From NCBI RefSeq assembly GCF_026420145.1, contig NZ_JAPMLV010000001.1, forward strand, positions 2,356,001 to 2,420,000: DNA of 64,000 bases. The letters are read 5' to 3'. This document shows, piece by piece, positions 8,465-16,511 of this stretch. The notes beneath the pieces were generated by a model. It ran no database searches and was not told the DNA's origin. It worked only from the letters and a program-made list of their open reading frames with translations. This DNA comes from Enterobacter pseudoroggenkampii (GTDB lineage Bacteria > Pseudomonadota > Gammaproteobacteria > Enterobacterales > Enterobacteriaceae). A program made the translations under genes and the position numbers. Every line of letters begins with the position of its first letter. The first letter of the stretch is position 1.

Positions 8465-9126
8465 TTCAGTCGATGTGTCATGGGAAAGGCGCTGTAGCTG
8501 ACCGCATCTGCAGAAAGCAAGCTGTCTGCCAGTCCCTTCGCCACAGCATCACTGCCACCGATATAGCTTTCCGCGTCCATCAGCTTCTGCACAGCGGCCA
8601 TATCAAGGCCGGAGCGCGCGGCGTAGATGTCAGCCATAGCGGTATCGAAGGGTTCCAGTGACTGTGCCAGTTCTGCAAAATCATGGCGGTTTCCCATCGC
8701 GTAGACCCAGCAGTTGTGGATCATCAGGAAGGCACCGCGGCCAATCTGAATATCATCCCCGGCCATCGCAATTATCGAGGCGGCGCTGGCGGCAATGCCC
8801 AGCACCTTCACCGTTACACGGCCTTCGTATTCGCGGAGCAGGTTATAAATAGCCAGACCTTCGAACATGTCGCCGCCCGGTGAGTTGATATTCACCGTAA
8901 CGTCGGCGCCGTTCATCGCCCGAAGCGCACCGGCAATACGTTTAGCGGTTACCCCTTCGCCCCAGTAGTCCTGCCCGATAACATCAAAAACAGAAATACT
9001 GTTATCGTCGGTGGCCGCCGCTTTGATCCCGCCGTCCCAGCGGTCCAGTGCGGACGGTAATGTTTCACAGGTAACGCGCGCGCAGGGGCGACCCGCCGGT
9101 GCTACCGGAAGTTGTTTTTTGCTCAT
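8428..9126 (-). CDS. Phage head maturation protease, ClpP-like, 3'-truncated
   Basis: ClpP/S14-family prohead protease. The fold starts after a 45-aa leader; the nucleophile region is GIAASAAS (Ser114 by alignment with ClpP) and the histidine is in MIHNCW (His137), so the core is intact. From about residue 209 (VSYSAFPMTH...) the sequence stops looking like the family, because the frame crosses a deletion scar into tail-tip DNA and ends at an out-of-frame stop. It lies 13 bp after portal. With no capsid gene left, its substrate is absent from this element. Confidence 0.85.
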   Translation of the reverse strand: MSKKQLPVAPAGRPCARVTCETLPSALDRWDGGIKAAATDDNSISVFDVIGQDYWGEGVTAKRIAGALRAMNGADVTVNINSPGGDMFEGLAIYNLLREYEGRVTVKVLGIAASAASIIAMAGDDIQIGRGAFLMIHNCWVYAMGNRHDFAELAQSLEPFDTAMADIYAARSGLDMAAVQKLMDAESYIGGSDAVAKGLADSLLSADAVSYSAFPMTHRLKWTRSAMSLWTG

Positions 9127-9139
9127 CAGGAAAGTGCTC

Positions 9140-10444
9140 CTAAGCGGCCTGTTTCAGCGGAGATTGTTCAAAGGAAATATCGGGGAATACGTGGTTATGC
9201 AGCTCTCGCAGGGCCAGTGCCTGAACAGCAGGGTTGCTGCTTTCGAGATTTTTCAGTTGCGTCAGGTTGAGCTGAACAGTGTAAATATCGCCCCCTTCAA
9301 TTGGCGGCATGTTCTCAAGACGACGAACGTCATTACGGGACATCCAGCCATTTTGAAGCGCGCTGGTATAGTATGCCGCGCGACCGGCACTATCGGCCCG
9401 CAGTAGACCTTCAACAGAGAACTCTGCAAACACTTCATCATCGCTGTCGAGTAAGCACCGGCCAATTTCCTGCTCAATATTCACCAGCAGCGGTCGAAGT
9501 GTATGAGTCAGAAACTGCAGGTTCATCCCTTCCAGGCTGGATGCCCAGCTGCTTTGTTTCGTGGTGTGACCAACCATGAAAGGCGGCACGCGAAACCAGC
9601 GGCAGATCTCCTCAATGCTAAATGCGCGGCTTTCGAGCATCTGAGCATCTTCCGGGTTCATGGTCACGCCCTGGTACGTCAAACCACCCTCAAGAACCAT
9701 GATTTTCCCGGCGTTTTTCGAACCGGTAAACGCCGCCATGTAACCGCGAAGTTTTTCACGTTGAGTATCATCCAGAGCTTTATCAGAAGAGAGGAATCCT
9801 GAACTCTGCAGACCCTGTTCGAAGATTTTCGCCGCAGACTCTTCAACCGCCATTGCTGAACCGATCACATCCCGGCCAGTCTTCATCGGCATCATGCCGC
9901 AAACACCATCCAGACCGAACCCGCGAATGTGCATGATGCTTTTGACCGGAATGACGCGCTCGTTTCCGTTTTCAGTGTATTTGTATTCCAGCGCCCCGGT
10001 AGTGAGACGTTTAACCACCATGTTCTGCGGCAGTAAAGGCACCAGCGAAACCAGGCGGTTTGCGATGAATTTCTTCTCAATGAAGGCGTTCCCGCGCAGG
10101 CAAATACTGGCGACCACCATCAACATAAAGCGTGATGGTGTCATTTCTGAATTGGGTCGGCGGCACAGTATCGAATAGGCCGGATGATCGGTTGCCGCTT
10201 TACGCGAACCGTCAGGCTGTCGAACGTATATTTTCAGCGGAAGGGTTGAAATAGACTCGCTTAACAGTCTTACGCATGCCCACACAGCCGATAGCTGGAT
10301 GGCTTTATCGGCCGTGACCACCTTTCCGCTGCTGCTGGTGCCAAACCATTCCTCCCAGAACGTGCCGGTAGTCAGGCTGATAGGCACACCAAGCCAGTTA
10401 AGCAGAGCGCTTTTCACCCTGCCTGGCTGTTTGTTTTTTTTCAT
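9140..10444 (-). CDS. Phage portal protein, HK97 family
   Basis: 434-aa portal subunit, which would form the dodecameric DNA entry ring at the head vertex. Family features include ADKAIQLSAVWACVRLLSES, the central MLESRAFSIEEICRWFRVPP and LLRADSAGRAAYYTSALQNG near the C-terminus. Length matches the HK97-type family. Its start overlaps the large-terminase stop as TGATG, so translation is probably coupled. No lesion is visible. Confidence 0.93.
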   Translation of the reverse strand: MKKNKQPGRVKSALLNWLGVPISLTTGTFWEEWFGTSSSGKVVTADKAIQLSAVWACVRLLSESISTLPLKIYVRQPDGSRKAATDHPAYSILCRRPNSEMTPSRFMLMVVASICLRGNAFIEKKFIANRLVSLVPLLPQNMVVKRLTTGALEYKYTENGNERVIPVKSIMHIRGFGLDGVCGMMPMKTGRDVIGSAMAVEESAAKIFEQGLQSSGFLSSDKALDDTQREKLRGYMAAFTGSKNAGKIMVLEGGLTYQGVTMNPEDAQMLESRAFSIEEICRWFRVPPFMVGHTTKQSSWASSLEGMNLQFLTHTLRPLLVNIEQEIGRCLLDSDDEVFAEFSVEGLLRADSAGRAAYYTSALQNGWMSRNDVRRLENMPPIEGGDIYTVQLNLTQLKNLESSNPAVQALALRELHNHVFPDISFEQSPLKQAA

Positions 10445-12180
10445 CAGAAACCTACCATGATGGGATTATTGAAGAATCCGGAGAGATCCTGCTGGTCGTT
10501 GCCACCGTTAACCAGAACGCGGCTCATTGCAGTGAACAATGCCGCCGGGCCATCAATCTTGGCCTCTGGTGTGGACTTGTTAGGGAAAATGTTCTCGTTC
10601 CGGTCAGGTTTGACGGTTACGTTGGACATCATCCAGTTCATTACCGGGTGATCGCTGTGATGGAAGCGGCCACCGTATACCAGTGCTTCGACCTCTTTCA
10701 TCGCCTCCGAGAAATTGCGAACCGTCTGCGGTACCTCCACCAGCGGCAGCCCTTCTTCTGCCAGCGCAAGGCTGAACTGCGTCGCACTCCACGGATCGAA
10801 GCCTATTTCTTTCAGACTTTCGCCAGCAACCCACACCTGCAGCTCTTCCTTAATCTGAGAATGGTCGATTACATCCCCGTCGGTAAGGATCAGCTTGTCC
10901 ATCTCGGCCCACTTACGATAGAGCTCTGCCATCTGGCGTGAACACTTCTCAAGGCGTCCCTCTGGCAGCCAGAATTTAAAATCCGCATGAACGTGACCAC
11001 CTGGCGCGCGCCAGACTTTAGCGGCTGCACAGATATCAATTTTGTTTGAAAGGTCAACGCCCACCCATGAGGGATAGGTTTTAAGTTCGTGCTGCGGGGC
11101 GATAAACTCGCATTTTTCCCATTTCATCATGTCCATCCAGGCAGATTCAGCGGTAACCCAGATATTCATGTGTTTGGTGAAAAAGTTAATCCTGGCCGAA
11201 ACCTGCTCTTTCGCCTTTTTAGCAAGGCGGCGCAGGTCATCCCAGCGCTTACAGATACCCAGCCCCGGATTCGCCTTTTGCCAGACTTTTTCATCAAAGG
11301 GATCGTCACCTTCATCTAAGGTGTAGATGATGGCAAAAAACGTATCGTCTTTAACCAGGCCGCGCAGGACCTTGATTGCGTAATCGCGTAGTTCGTAACA
11401 GATACCTTCTTTGTTGAAGCCAGCGGTGGTGATACCGAAAAGCAGCGATTGCAGGCGCGCGCCGGTGGCCGTCTCCAGAACGTCCCAGACGTCACGGGTT
11501 TTATGAGCATGCAGCTCGTCGACGATGGCGCAGTGGATGTTCAGGCCGTCGAGGTTGTTCGCATCTGATGATAAAGGCTCGAATTTGGAGGCGGTTTGCT
11601 CCTGGTAGATAGCGAGCTTGTTGAATTCGAAGATCCGCCCAAGAGTGGCTTTCGCCTTCTTGACCATATTTTTCGCGTCTTCAAAAACAATTCGCGCCTG
11701 GTCACGGGTGGTAGCAGCGGAATAAACCTCCGCCCCGCCCTCACCGTCAGCGCCAGCCATATAAAGCCCCACACCGGAGCAAAGCGTTGATTTGGCATTT
11801 TTACGGGCCACTTCAACATCTGCTGTACGGAAACGCCGAACCATCACCGGCCGACCGCTGCCATCGTTACGCAGAACGGTTTCCCCCGTCTCTTCGTTAA
11901 CCAGCGGGATAACAAAACCAAAAATATTAATCAGGATGAAAACATGCCAGTCCATCAGCTCGATAGGCTGGCCTGCCAGAGCGCCTTTTACGTGAGGCAC
12001 AAAATTATAGAAATTCAGAATGTGCTGCGCGCGCGGCTCACTGAAGAAAATACCGCGCTCTTCGCCGTGTGCCAGATCGTCAAGAAAACGCTGACAGGAA
12101 AGGCGCACATACTCACAGGCAATAATTTCCCCCGCCACCACCCTCTCGGCGTAGCGGATGCCTTCTGCAACCTTAGCCAT
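10444..12180 (-). CDS. Phage terminase large subunit
   Basis: 578-aa packaging motor of the HK97-like Terminase_1 family: N-terminal ATPase and C-terminal nuclease. The adenine-binding/Walker A region is VEVARKNAKSTL (residues 122-133) and Walker B is HCAIVDELHAH with catalytic Glu222. A nuclease-type acidic motif occurs at VGVDLSNKIDICA. Start overlaps the small-subunit stop (TAATG). Reads intact. Confidence 0.94.
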   Translation of the reverse strand: MAKVAEGIRYAERVVAGEIIACEYVRLSCQRFLDDLAHGEERGIFFSEPRAQHILNFYNFVPHVKGALAGQPIELMDWHVFILINIFGFVIPLVNEETGETVLRNDGSGRPVMVRRFRTADVEVARKNAKSTLCSGVGLYMAGADGEGGAEVYSAATTRDQARIVFEDAKNMVKKAKATLGRIFEFNKLAIYQEQTASKFEPLSSDANNLDGLNIHCAIVDELHAHKTRDVWDVLETATGARLQSLLFGITTAGFNKEGICYELRDYAIKVLRGLVKDDTFFAIIYTLDEGDDPFDEKVWQKANPGLGICKRWDDLRRLAKKAKEQVSARINFFTKHMNIWVTAESAWMDMMKWEKCEFIAPQHELKTYPSWVGVDLSNKIDICAAAKVWRAPGGHVHADFKFWLPEGRLEKCSRQMAELYRKWAEMDKLILTDGDVIDHSQIKEELQVWVAGESLKEIGFDPWSATQFSLALAEEGLPLVEVPQTVRNFSEAMKEVEALVYGGRFHHSDHPVMNWMMSNVTVKPDRNENIFPNKSTPEAKIDGPAALFTAMSRVLVNGGNDQQDLSGFFNNPIMVGF

Positions 12181-12653
12181 TAATCCCTCGCTTTCATAAA
12201 CTCAGTAAGCGGATCAACCGCATCAGGACCTTTGGCATTCACCTTAGAGCGGCTGGCTGGCGTCATGCCAAACTCACCGAGCATGGCGCGCAGACGTTTC
12301 CAGGCATCAGCTTTCATAATGGCCGCCGGGTGAGCCTTGATCAGCACATCCCCGCTCTGCGTTTCGGTCCGGTAGGTGTAGCCCTCAACTTCAAGCGTGT
12401 CGCAGTGATGCCGGTATTCGGTATAAGCCTCAACCAGCAACTCAAGGGCTCTTGCGTCCAGCTGAGACATCACACCGATAGCATCAAGCTCGTCGGCCAT
12501 CCGTTTAAACCAGTATTTCCCCTGCTTGTCGAAATGCTTCGGCGTTGGGGGTACCCCTGAAGGGGGTTTTGGTTCGTTCTCATTGATCGGGCGTTTTGAT
12601 GGGTTACCCCTCACCAAACGTAGATGGGTCGGGGTTTTCGGTGGTCCAGACAT
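12180..12653 (-). CDS. Phage terminase small subunit, P27 family
   Basis: 157-aa DNA-recognition subunit. The family hallmark is the basic, proline-rich N-terminus (MSGPPKTPTHLRLVRGNPSK) and the helical section with YWFKRMADELDAIG and a C-terminal LGEFGMTPASRSKV. TAGGAG precedes the ATG. The order HNH, small terminase, large terminase, portal is the HK97-type packaging module. Confidence 0.92.
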   Translation of the reverse strand: MSGPPKTPTHLRLVRGNPSKRPINENEPKPPSGVPPTPKHFDKQGKYWFKRMADELDAIGVMSQLDARALELLVEAYTEYRHHCDTLEVEGYTYRTETQSGDVLIKAHPAAIMKADAWKRLRAMLGEFGMTPASRSKVNAKGPDAVDPLTEFMKARD

Positions 12654-12679
12654 AATCGAAAACTCCTATTAATCATCGA

Positions 12680-12693
12680 ATGGGGGACCCCAT
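12680..12693. other. Palindrome in the putative cos/packaging region
   Basis: ATGGGG-GA-CCCCAT, a perfect 6-bp inverted repeat in the 157-bp non-coding space between the HNH gene and the small terminase gene. Phages with HNH-terminase modules carry cos close by, and GC-rich dyads are common at such ends. Whether this is the cut site or a protein-binding site cannot be decided from the sequence. Confidence 0.35.
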
Positions 12694-12810
12694 AAAAAAG
12701 TTTTCTAACCTGCGGCGATGTGAAAAGAGGTTAGGCGGCGGTCCTTTGGCGCGTCGTTCCTGAACTTTCAACCCTCCCTCCCCCTCTTTCGATTCAAATG
12801 AGAATTGATG

Positions 12811-13161
12811 TCATTTGAGTCTTTCGACCGCTGTCTTCGCCCTGTGGCAAGGCTTGCAGAGGCTTTCGAGGTTGGACAGGTCATCGGTCCCCCCATTTGC
12901 TTTGGCGGTGATGTGGTCCACCGTCTCAGCGGGTGTATACCTTCCATTTCGCAGGCATTCCTGACAAAGGTGCTTATCTCTGTCGAGAACGAGTGGGCGC
13001 AGCCTGTCCCACTTGCTGCCATAACCTCGCTGATGCCTGCTCTGTCCTCGCTGATGCTGCTGCCAGCCTTCATTAAGGTGTTTGGGACAATAGCCTGAGC
13101 GGTCGGTGGTTGTGCCAGGGCAGCCACGCTTGCGGCATGCTCTCGGTATTAACGCAGGCAT
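12811..13161 (-). CDS. Phage HNH endonuclease
   Basis: 116-aa HNH nuclease of the type that works with terminase in HK97-like phages to cut cos during packaging. Zinc-binding pairs CQEC and CKPC bracket the nuclease core TVDHITAKANGGTDDLSNLE, with the general-base His in VDHI and the closing HNH-type CKPCHRAKT. The ATG at 13161 is chosen because it has GGAGGT seven bases upstream and overlaps the preceding gene's stop as TGATG; an upstream in-frame Met would lose both. Confidence 0.92.
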   Translation of the reverse strand: MPALIPRACRKRGCPGTTTDRSGYCPKHLNEGWQQHQRGQSRHQRGYGSKWDRLRPLVLDRDKHLCQECLRNGRYTPAETVDHITAKANGGTDDLSNLESLCKPCHRAKTAVERLK

Positions 13162-13751
13162 CAGGCTAACCTCCACGCCCGGCGGCGTTCTGTTCGTGGC
13201 GCTGAGTCAGGGTGACGCTCAACCGGTTCGCCGTCAGCATGATCCACCAGCGAGTAACACGGATAAACCACAGCGCCGCCATAGGCATCACCAACGGCAT
13301 AATCCGCTGGCTTGCTGCTGTCCCATCGAGAAAGGACTCGTTCAATATTCTGAGGGGGTACGCTATAACAAACGCCGTGTATAAGCCGCTGCAGCGTGAT
13401 GTAATCAGCCTGAGTCTTATCAGCAACAATCAGCCGCTCAGCTATCTGCATTTGATACTGAGGTGGTCGCCCCGTACCCAGGTAGAAACTCACCAGCGAT
13501 TCCGGGAAGCGGTTAAGCCATTCGCTAACCTGCTCAATAAAATCTGGAACAGGCAATGCGTCATCTTCGATTATCACTACCCGGCAATCCTGCCATGAAG
13601 CCCATTCAAGCGCGCGGCGATGATTCCAGTTTGCGCCATGGTCTCCGCTATCAATCAGCAGTACATCTCCGAGAAGTCCAGCAAGGCGCGATGCCTGCTT
13701 ATATCGGGAATGGTGTCCGATAACCGCAAACTTCACTTGTGTTTCCACCAT
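13161..13751 (-). CDS. Glycosyltransferase-like phage protein (GT25-style)
   Basis: 196-aa protein that starts KFAVIGHHSRYKQASRLAG and contains VVIIEDDALPVPDF, a DxD-like acidic motif in the position typical of GT-A sugar-nucleotide transferases, and later VGDAYGGAVVYPCYSLVDH. It overlaps the larger glycosyltransferase by 19 bp and the HNH gene by TGATG, so all three are likely co-translated. The donor and acceptor are unknown; decoration of virion or DNA is possible. Codon use and GC match the late operon. Confidence 0.65.
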   Translation of the reverse strand: MVETQVKFAVIGHHSRYKQASRLAGLLGDVLLIDSGDHGANWNHRRALEWASWQDCRVVIIEDDALPVPDFIEQVSEWLNRFPESLVSFYLGTGRPPQYQMQIAERLIVADKTQADYITLQRLIHGVCYSVPPQNIERVLSRWDSSKPADYAVGDAYGGAVVYPCYSLVDHADGEPVERHPDSAPRTERRRAWRLA

Positions 13752-15190
13752 GTAGCCTCCCCACCGATTCCATCAGTTTTGAAAACGGTATGAACCAGAG
13801 GTCCGGTGACCAGCCTGTCAGCGAATGACTGCGCGACAATACCGAACGCCAGCATATCGCCCACAGCAGCGCCAGCCTGTTCTTTCTTCCAGAAACGATA
13901 ACTCTCGATCCGGTAGTAAAGACGGATGATGCCGTGAGCGAACGCCATTACATCAGCGCGGCTGCCACCCAGCAGACCAGCGTTAAGCATCACATCACCG
14001 CGGTGCGCTTCAATGAATTCCTGATAGATACGCTCAGGATGATTCTGTTTCGCCCAGGTGTCGGCGTAGGTCTTCGGTTCTGAACCTGCATAAACCTTAC
14101 CTGGCTGCATCTCTTCCCACGGTGCGCGGAGCATTTCGACATCGGTACCATCAGTACACCAGACGAACCGGTATTCAGGGTGATCGCGCAGGTGCTGCCA
14201 GATATGCAGCCAGCGCCGGAAGTAGACATTCATCTTCACGTCAGGAACACGATACAGCTCAACGCCTGCCGGTGCCGTCTGCAGTTCATCCACCAGCGCG
14301 ATACGGCCACAATTCCGAAGTGATGAGGCCCATTTAGCCAGCATGTCAGGTTCGGCCGCCATTTTCGTACCGCGCTGCGGGTCTGGCTGGCTGGTAAGCA
14401 ACGTTGTTATTACCACATCGCGCTGAGATCTATATTCGGCATAGCCTGTATATCCTGAATCCCGGCGCTGCCCGTAAATCACAGCGTTCTTTTTATCGAG
14501 CGCTTCACGTTCAGGCCTCGGTATGCTGCGCGCGCCCTCTTCGTATTCATCCATCGAATGAATCAGCTTTTCAGAGCCAACCACATCAGCAAACGCCCAG
14601 GACGTTAAGCCAGCGTTATAAATCCGAAGCGCCAGATCAGGATGCTCATACATGCCCCGGCCATACACCGGATCGAACCCGCCCACCTTCTCGATGGCGC
14701 TGCGGTGGTAGTACAACATCACTCCGCGCTGCCCAGTGTAAGCAATATGCTTATCATCCCGGTACAGAACGGTCATATCGTTAATCTTTCGCGGACCAGC
14801 CAGATCGAGAAACTGATAAGCCAGGTGCGGCTCTGTAGATTCGATATATGGCAGGTGCCAGTTATCGGCGATCGGCCAGGCATCATCATCCCATAAAAAA
14901 AGATGCTCGCACCCGGCATCTATCAGGGCTGACAGGCTGGCGTTCTTCGAAGCAACAATGCCGAGTGATGTTTCATGGCGAAGCAGTTGCACGCCGTGTG
15001 GCACTACCGCTGCAGGCCTTGAACCGTCATCGATAACCACCATCAGCGCACCGGCTGGCAGGTGCTTCATGTGCTGTTCTAGCGTTCGTTTCAGAACGTC
15101 GGCGCGCTGGTGTGTCGTTATTGCAATCCCGATCTTCGATGAAATTGCGCAGACGGGTGCATATGGGACACCATCAATAGTGACCTGCAT
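13733..15190 (-). CDS. Phage two-domain glycosyltransferase (GT2-type N-terminus)
   Basis: 485-aa protein. Residues about 20-240 form a GT2-type domain: IGIAITTHQRADVLKRTLEQ (N-terminal beta strand and helix), MVVIDDGSRP, HLFLWDDDAWPI (metal-binding DDD motif), and GGFDPVYGRGMYEHPDLALR. Residues about 260-485 form a second part with FVWCTDGTDVEML and NAGLLGGSRADVMAF, resembling nucleotide-sugar binding domains of another transferase class. GGAG precedes the ATG. It is the first gene of the glycosyltransferase-HNH-terminase run. Substrate unknown. Confidence 0.72.
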   Translation of the reverse strand: MQVTIDGVPYAPVCAISSKIGIAITTHQRADVLKRTLEQHMKHLPAGALMVVIDDGSRPAAVVPHGVQLLRHETSLGIVASKNASLSALIDAGCEHLFLWDDDAWPIADNWHLPYIESTEPHLAYQFLDLAGPRKINDMTVLYRDDKHIAYTGQRGVMLYYHRSAIEKVGGFDPVYGRGMYEHPDLALRIYNAGLTSWAFADVVGSEKLIHSMDEYEEGARSIPRPEREALDKKNAVIYGQRRDSGYTGYAEYRSQRDVVITTLLTSQPDPQRGTKMAAEPDMLAKWASSLRNCGRIALVDELQTAPAGVELYRVPDVKMNVYFRRWLHIWQHLRDHPEYRFVWCTDGTDVEMLRAPWEEMQPGKVYAGSEPKTYADTWAKQNHPERIYQEFIEAHRGDVMLNAGLLGGSRADVMAFAHGIIRLYYRIESYRFWKKEQAGAAVGDMLAFGIVAQSFADRLVTGPLVHTVFKTDGIGGEATWWKHK

Positions 15191-15244
15191 ATTTACTCCA
15201 ATTAAAAAGCCACTATCGGAAGTCAGTAGCTTCTGTCAGCGTGA

Positions 15245-15273
15245 TTAACACCTAATTATTCATTAAGTGTTAT
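15245..15273 (+). promoter_or_regulatory. Predicted promoter and dyad of the plus-strand cargo gene
   Basis: TTAACA (15245-15250) and TGTTAT (15268-15273) are 17 bp apart. An inverted repeat, TAACAC (15246-15251) and GTGTTA (15267-15272), covers the -35 edge and -10 start, a layout that would suit a repressor. Confidence 0.45.
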
Positions 15274-15324
15274 ATGTTAGGATTAATCTGATTAAACAAA
15301 ACATATGTCAGTTCGGAGGGTTAA

Positions 15325-15669
15325 ATGATCAAAATGACAGGTTGCAGCGCCGTAGACTGTGGGGTTGGATTTGTGTTCGGTAAAGGAGTTGATGCCGAAC
15401 TCATCAATACAAATGCTCAATCATGCCGAATCGGCTTTTTGCAGCACGGTAGCGAGGAAGAGTGGCAGCTACTTTTAGATAAATTGCTCACAAAGCCAGA
15501 AGAACTGACTCAACTAGTAAAAGATTACAGTGAAGCTAAGTCTGAACAGAAAAAACAAGCCATTTCAAAGTCTGGTTTATTTGAATATTTATCAGCTTTT
15601 GCAAATGCATCGACTGTTTATCAATTCCTTGAAGGTCTTGTTACGTCATTCCTGAAAAATCCACAATAA
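15325..15669 (+). CDS. Isolated plus-strand prophage gene, function unknown
   Basis: 114-aa soluble protein encoded against the direction of the surrounding late genes, with its own predicted promoter and a clear GGAGGG site before ATG. Its base composition is more AT-rich than the glycosyltransferase genes beside it. Residues 6-40 (GCSAVDCGVGFVFGKGVDAE...) look like short beta-helix rungs, with Cys-Gly turns; residues 45-114 are helical and charged. These are traits of a moron (cargo gene expressed from the prophage). I do not recognise the family. Confidence 0.65.
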   Translation: MIKMTGCSAVDCGVGFVFGKGVDAELINTNAQSCRIGFLQHGSEEEWQLLLDKLLTKPEELTQLVKDYSEAKSEQKKQAISKSGLFEYLSAFANASTVYQFLEGLVTSFLKNPQ

Positions 15670-15784
15670 AACTGACCAACTTGGCAACGCTTCATAGCAT
15701 GGCTGACAGTGTTGGTATAGTGAAAACATTAATAGGCGGGCGATTTGACTTGAACATTTCGCCGCTGATTGATAACTCGACGAA

Positions 15785-16024
15785 CTAGTTAAATCCAGTT
15801 CTATGCTTCTCTTTGGTGTTCTGGCAGTTCGCCTGCCACGCTTTGTTATGCGCCAGGATGTCTTTCTTCGTCTGGCGGTCCATGACGTCAATATCATGAT
15901 CGGTCAGGTAGATTGGCTTTACCCAGTCACAGGCGGTATCAACCACCACCGGGACGCTCCCACGTGTCACGCAGCTCGCGATCAACATCGTCATCAGGCA
16001 TGCGGTTAACAGTCTGCTGTACAT
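15785..16024 (-). CDS. Outer-membrane spanin subunit (Rz1-like lipoprotein)
   Basis: 79-aa lipoprotein with signal sequence MYSRLLTACLMTMLIASC and lipobox IASC, giving Cys18 as the lipidated residue. It would pair with the inner-membrane spanin to fuse the membranes at the last step of lysis. The gene overlaps the i-spanin gene by 86 bp in a different frame, the nested Rz/Rz1 arrangement; GAGG lies upstream of its start inside that gene. Confidence 0.82.
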   Translation of the reverse strand: MYSRLLTACLMTMLIASCVTRGSVPVVVDTACDWVKPIYLTDHDIDVMDRQTKKDILAHNKAWQANCQNTKEKHRTGFN

Positions 16025-16214
16025 TGCTGGCCTCTTTCGTTGCTTCTACCCGGCGTTCGGCTACTGCTTCAGTGGCTGCAGCCTTTTCTTCGGTGCGCTG
16101 CTTTTCTGCTTTGGCTTCCGCTTTGCTGGTTCCGCGTGAATGACCAATGCCAAAGGCACCCGCGATAGCAGCCATGACCAGCGCAGCAAGACCAATGATT
16201 GTTTCTAATTCCAT
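15939..16214 (-). CDS. Inner-membrane spanin subunit (Rz-like)
   Basis: 91-aa protein with one N-terminal membrane helix (about residues 5-24, IIGLAALVMAAIAGAFGIG) and a charged helical periplasmic part rich in Ala, Glu and Lys, ending in DRELRDTWERPGGG. It follows the endolysin stop by 6 bp and hosts the Rz1-like gene out of frame. GAGGT precedes its ATG. Together they are a complete-looking spanin pair, although the endolysin upstream is broken. Confidence 0.8.
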   Translation of the reverse strand: MELETIIGLAALVMAAIAGAFGIGHSRGTSKAEAKAEKQRTEEKAAATEAVAERRVEATKEASNVQQTVNRMPDDDVDRELRDTWERPGGG

Positions 16215-16220
16215 ATTAAC

Positions 16221-16466
16221 CTCACACCAGTACCGTTTTGGCCTGACCGAAGCGAGCGCGACGATCTTCCAGTCCGTTCGTTCCGCCGTTGATAATCTTC
16301 GTCACCTGCAGCAGGTCGCCGGAATACTTCAGGCATCCCTTAGTGGCGAAGAACCACGCCGCGCTTCTGGCTGCGTAAACATCTTCGGCCAATAGCTCAG
16401 GCTGCTTAACCAGATCAACCTTCAGTCCGTTCCCGCAATCACGGTAGTTGTTGAGGCCGGTAAACC
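16221..16466 (-). pseudogene. 3' fragment of a GH19-type endolysin
   Basis: Read on the minus strand, this frame gives TGLNNYRDCGNGLKVD..., then LLAEDVYAARSAAWFFATKG and ends QAKTVLV with TGA at 16221. This is the C-terminal 80 or so residues of a family 19 glycoside-hydrolase (chitinase-like lysozyme) used as endolysin by lambdoid phages. Upstream of TGLNNY the frame turns into unrelated sequence (RRAFRRSHIRF), which is the reverse of a plus-strand gene end. The 5' half, with the catalytic glutamates, is lost, so no lysozyme activity is expected. Confidence 0.78.
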
Positions 16467-16508
16467 GAATATGACTACGACGAAATGCTCGACGTTGAGA
16501 GGGACTAA
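16467..16508 (+). pseudogene. 3' tail of a lost early gene
   Basis: Plus-strand codons reading EYDYDEMLDVERD and TAA at 16506-16508, directly upstream of the 140-aa gene. This acidic end looks like the C-terminus of a left-operon phage gene whose body is absent. It meets the endolysin fragment head-on at about 16460-16467, marking the second deletion scar. Confidence 0.5.
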
Positions 16509-16511
16509 CCC

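Noticed and set aside
13161..15190. gtrABC-type O-antigen conversion locus
   Set aside because: There is no GtrA flippase, no bactoprenol glucosyltransferase GtrB, and the genes are in the packaging operon rather than next to attP/int.
15325..15669. Toxin-antitoxin pair
   Set aside because: Only one gene is present, no partner of suitable size lies within the adjoining spaces, and no toxin motif is visible.
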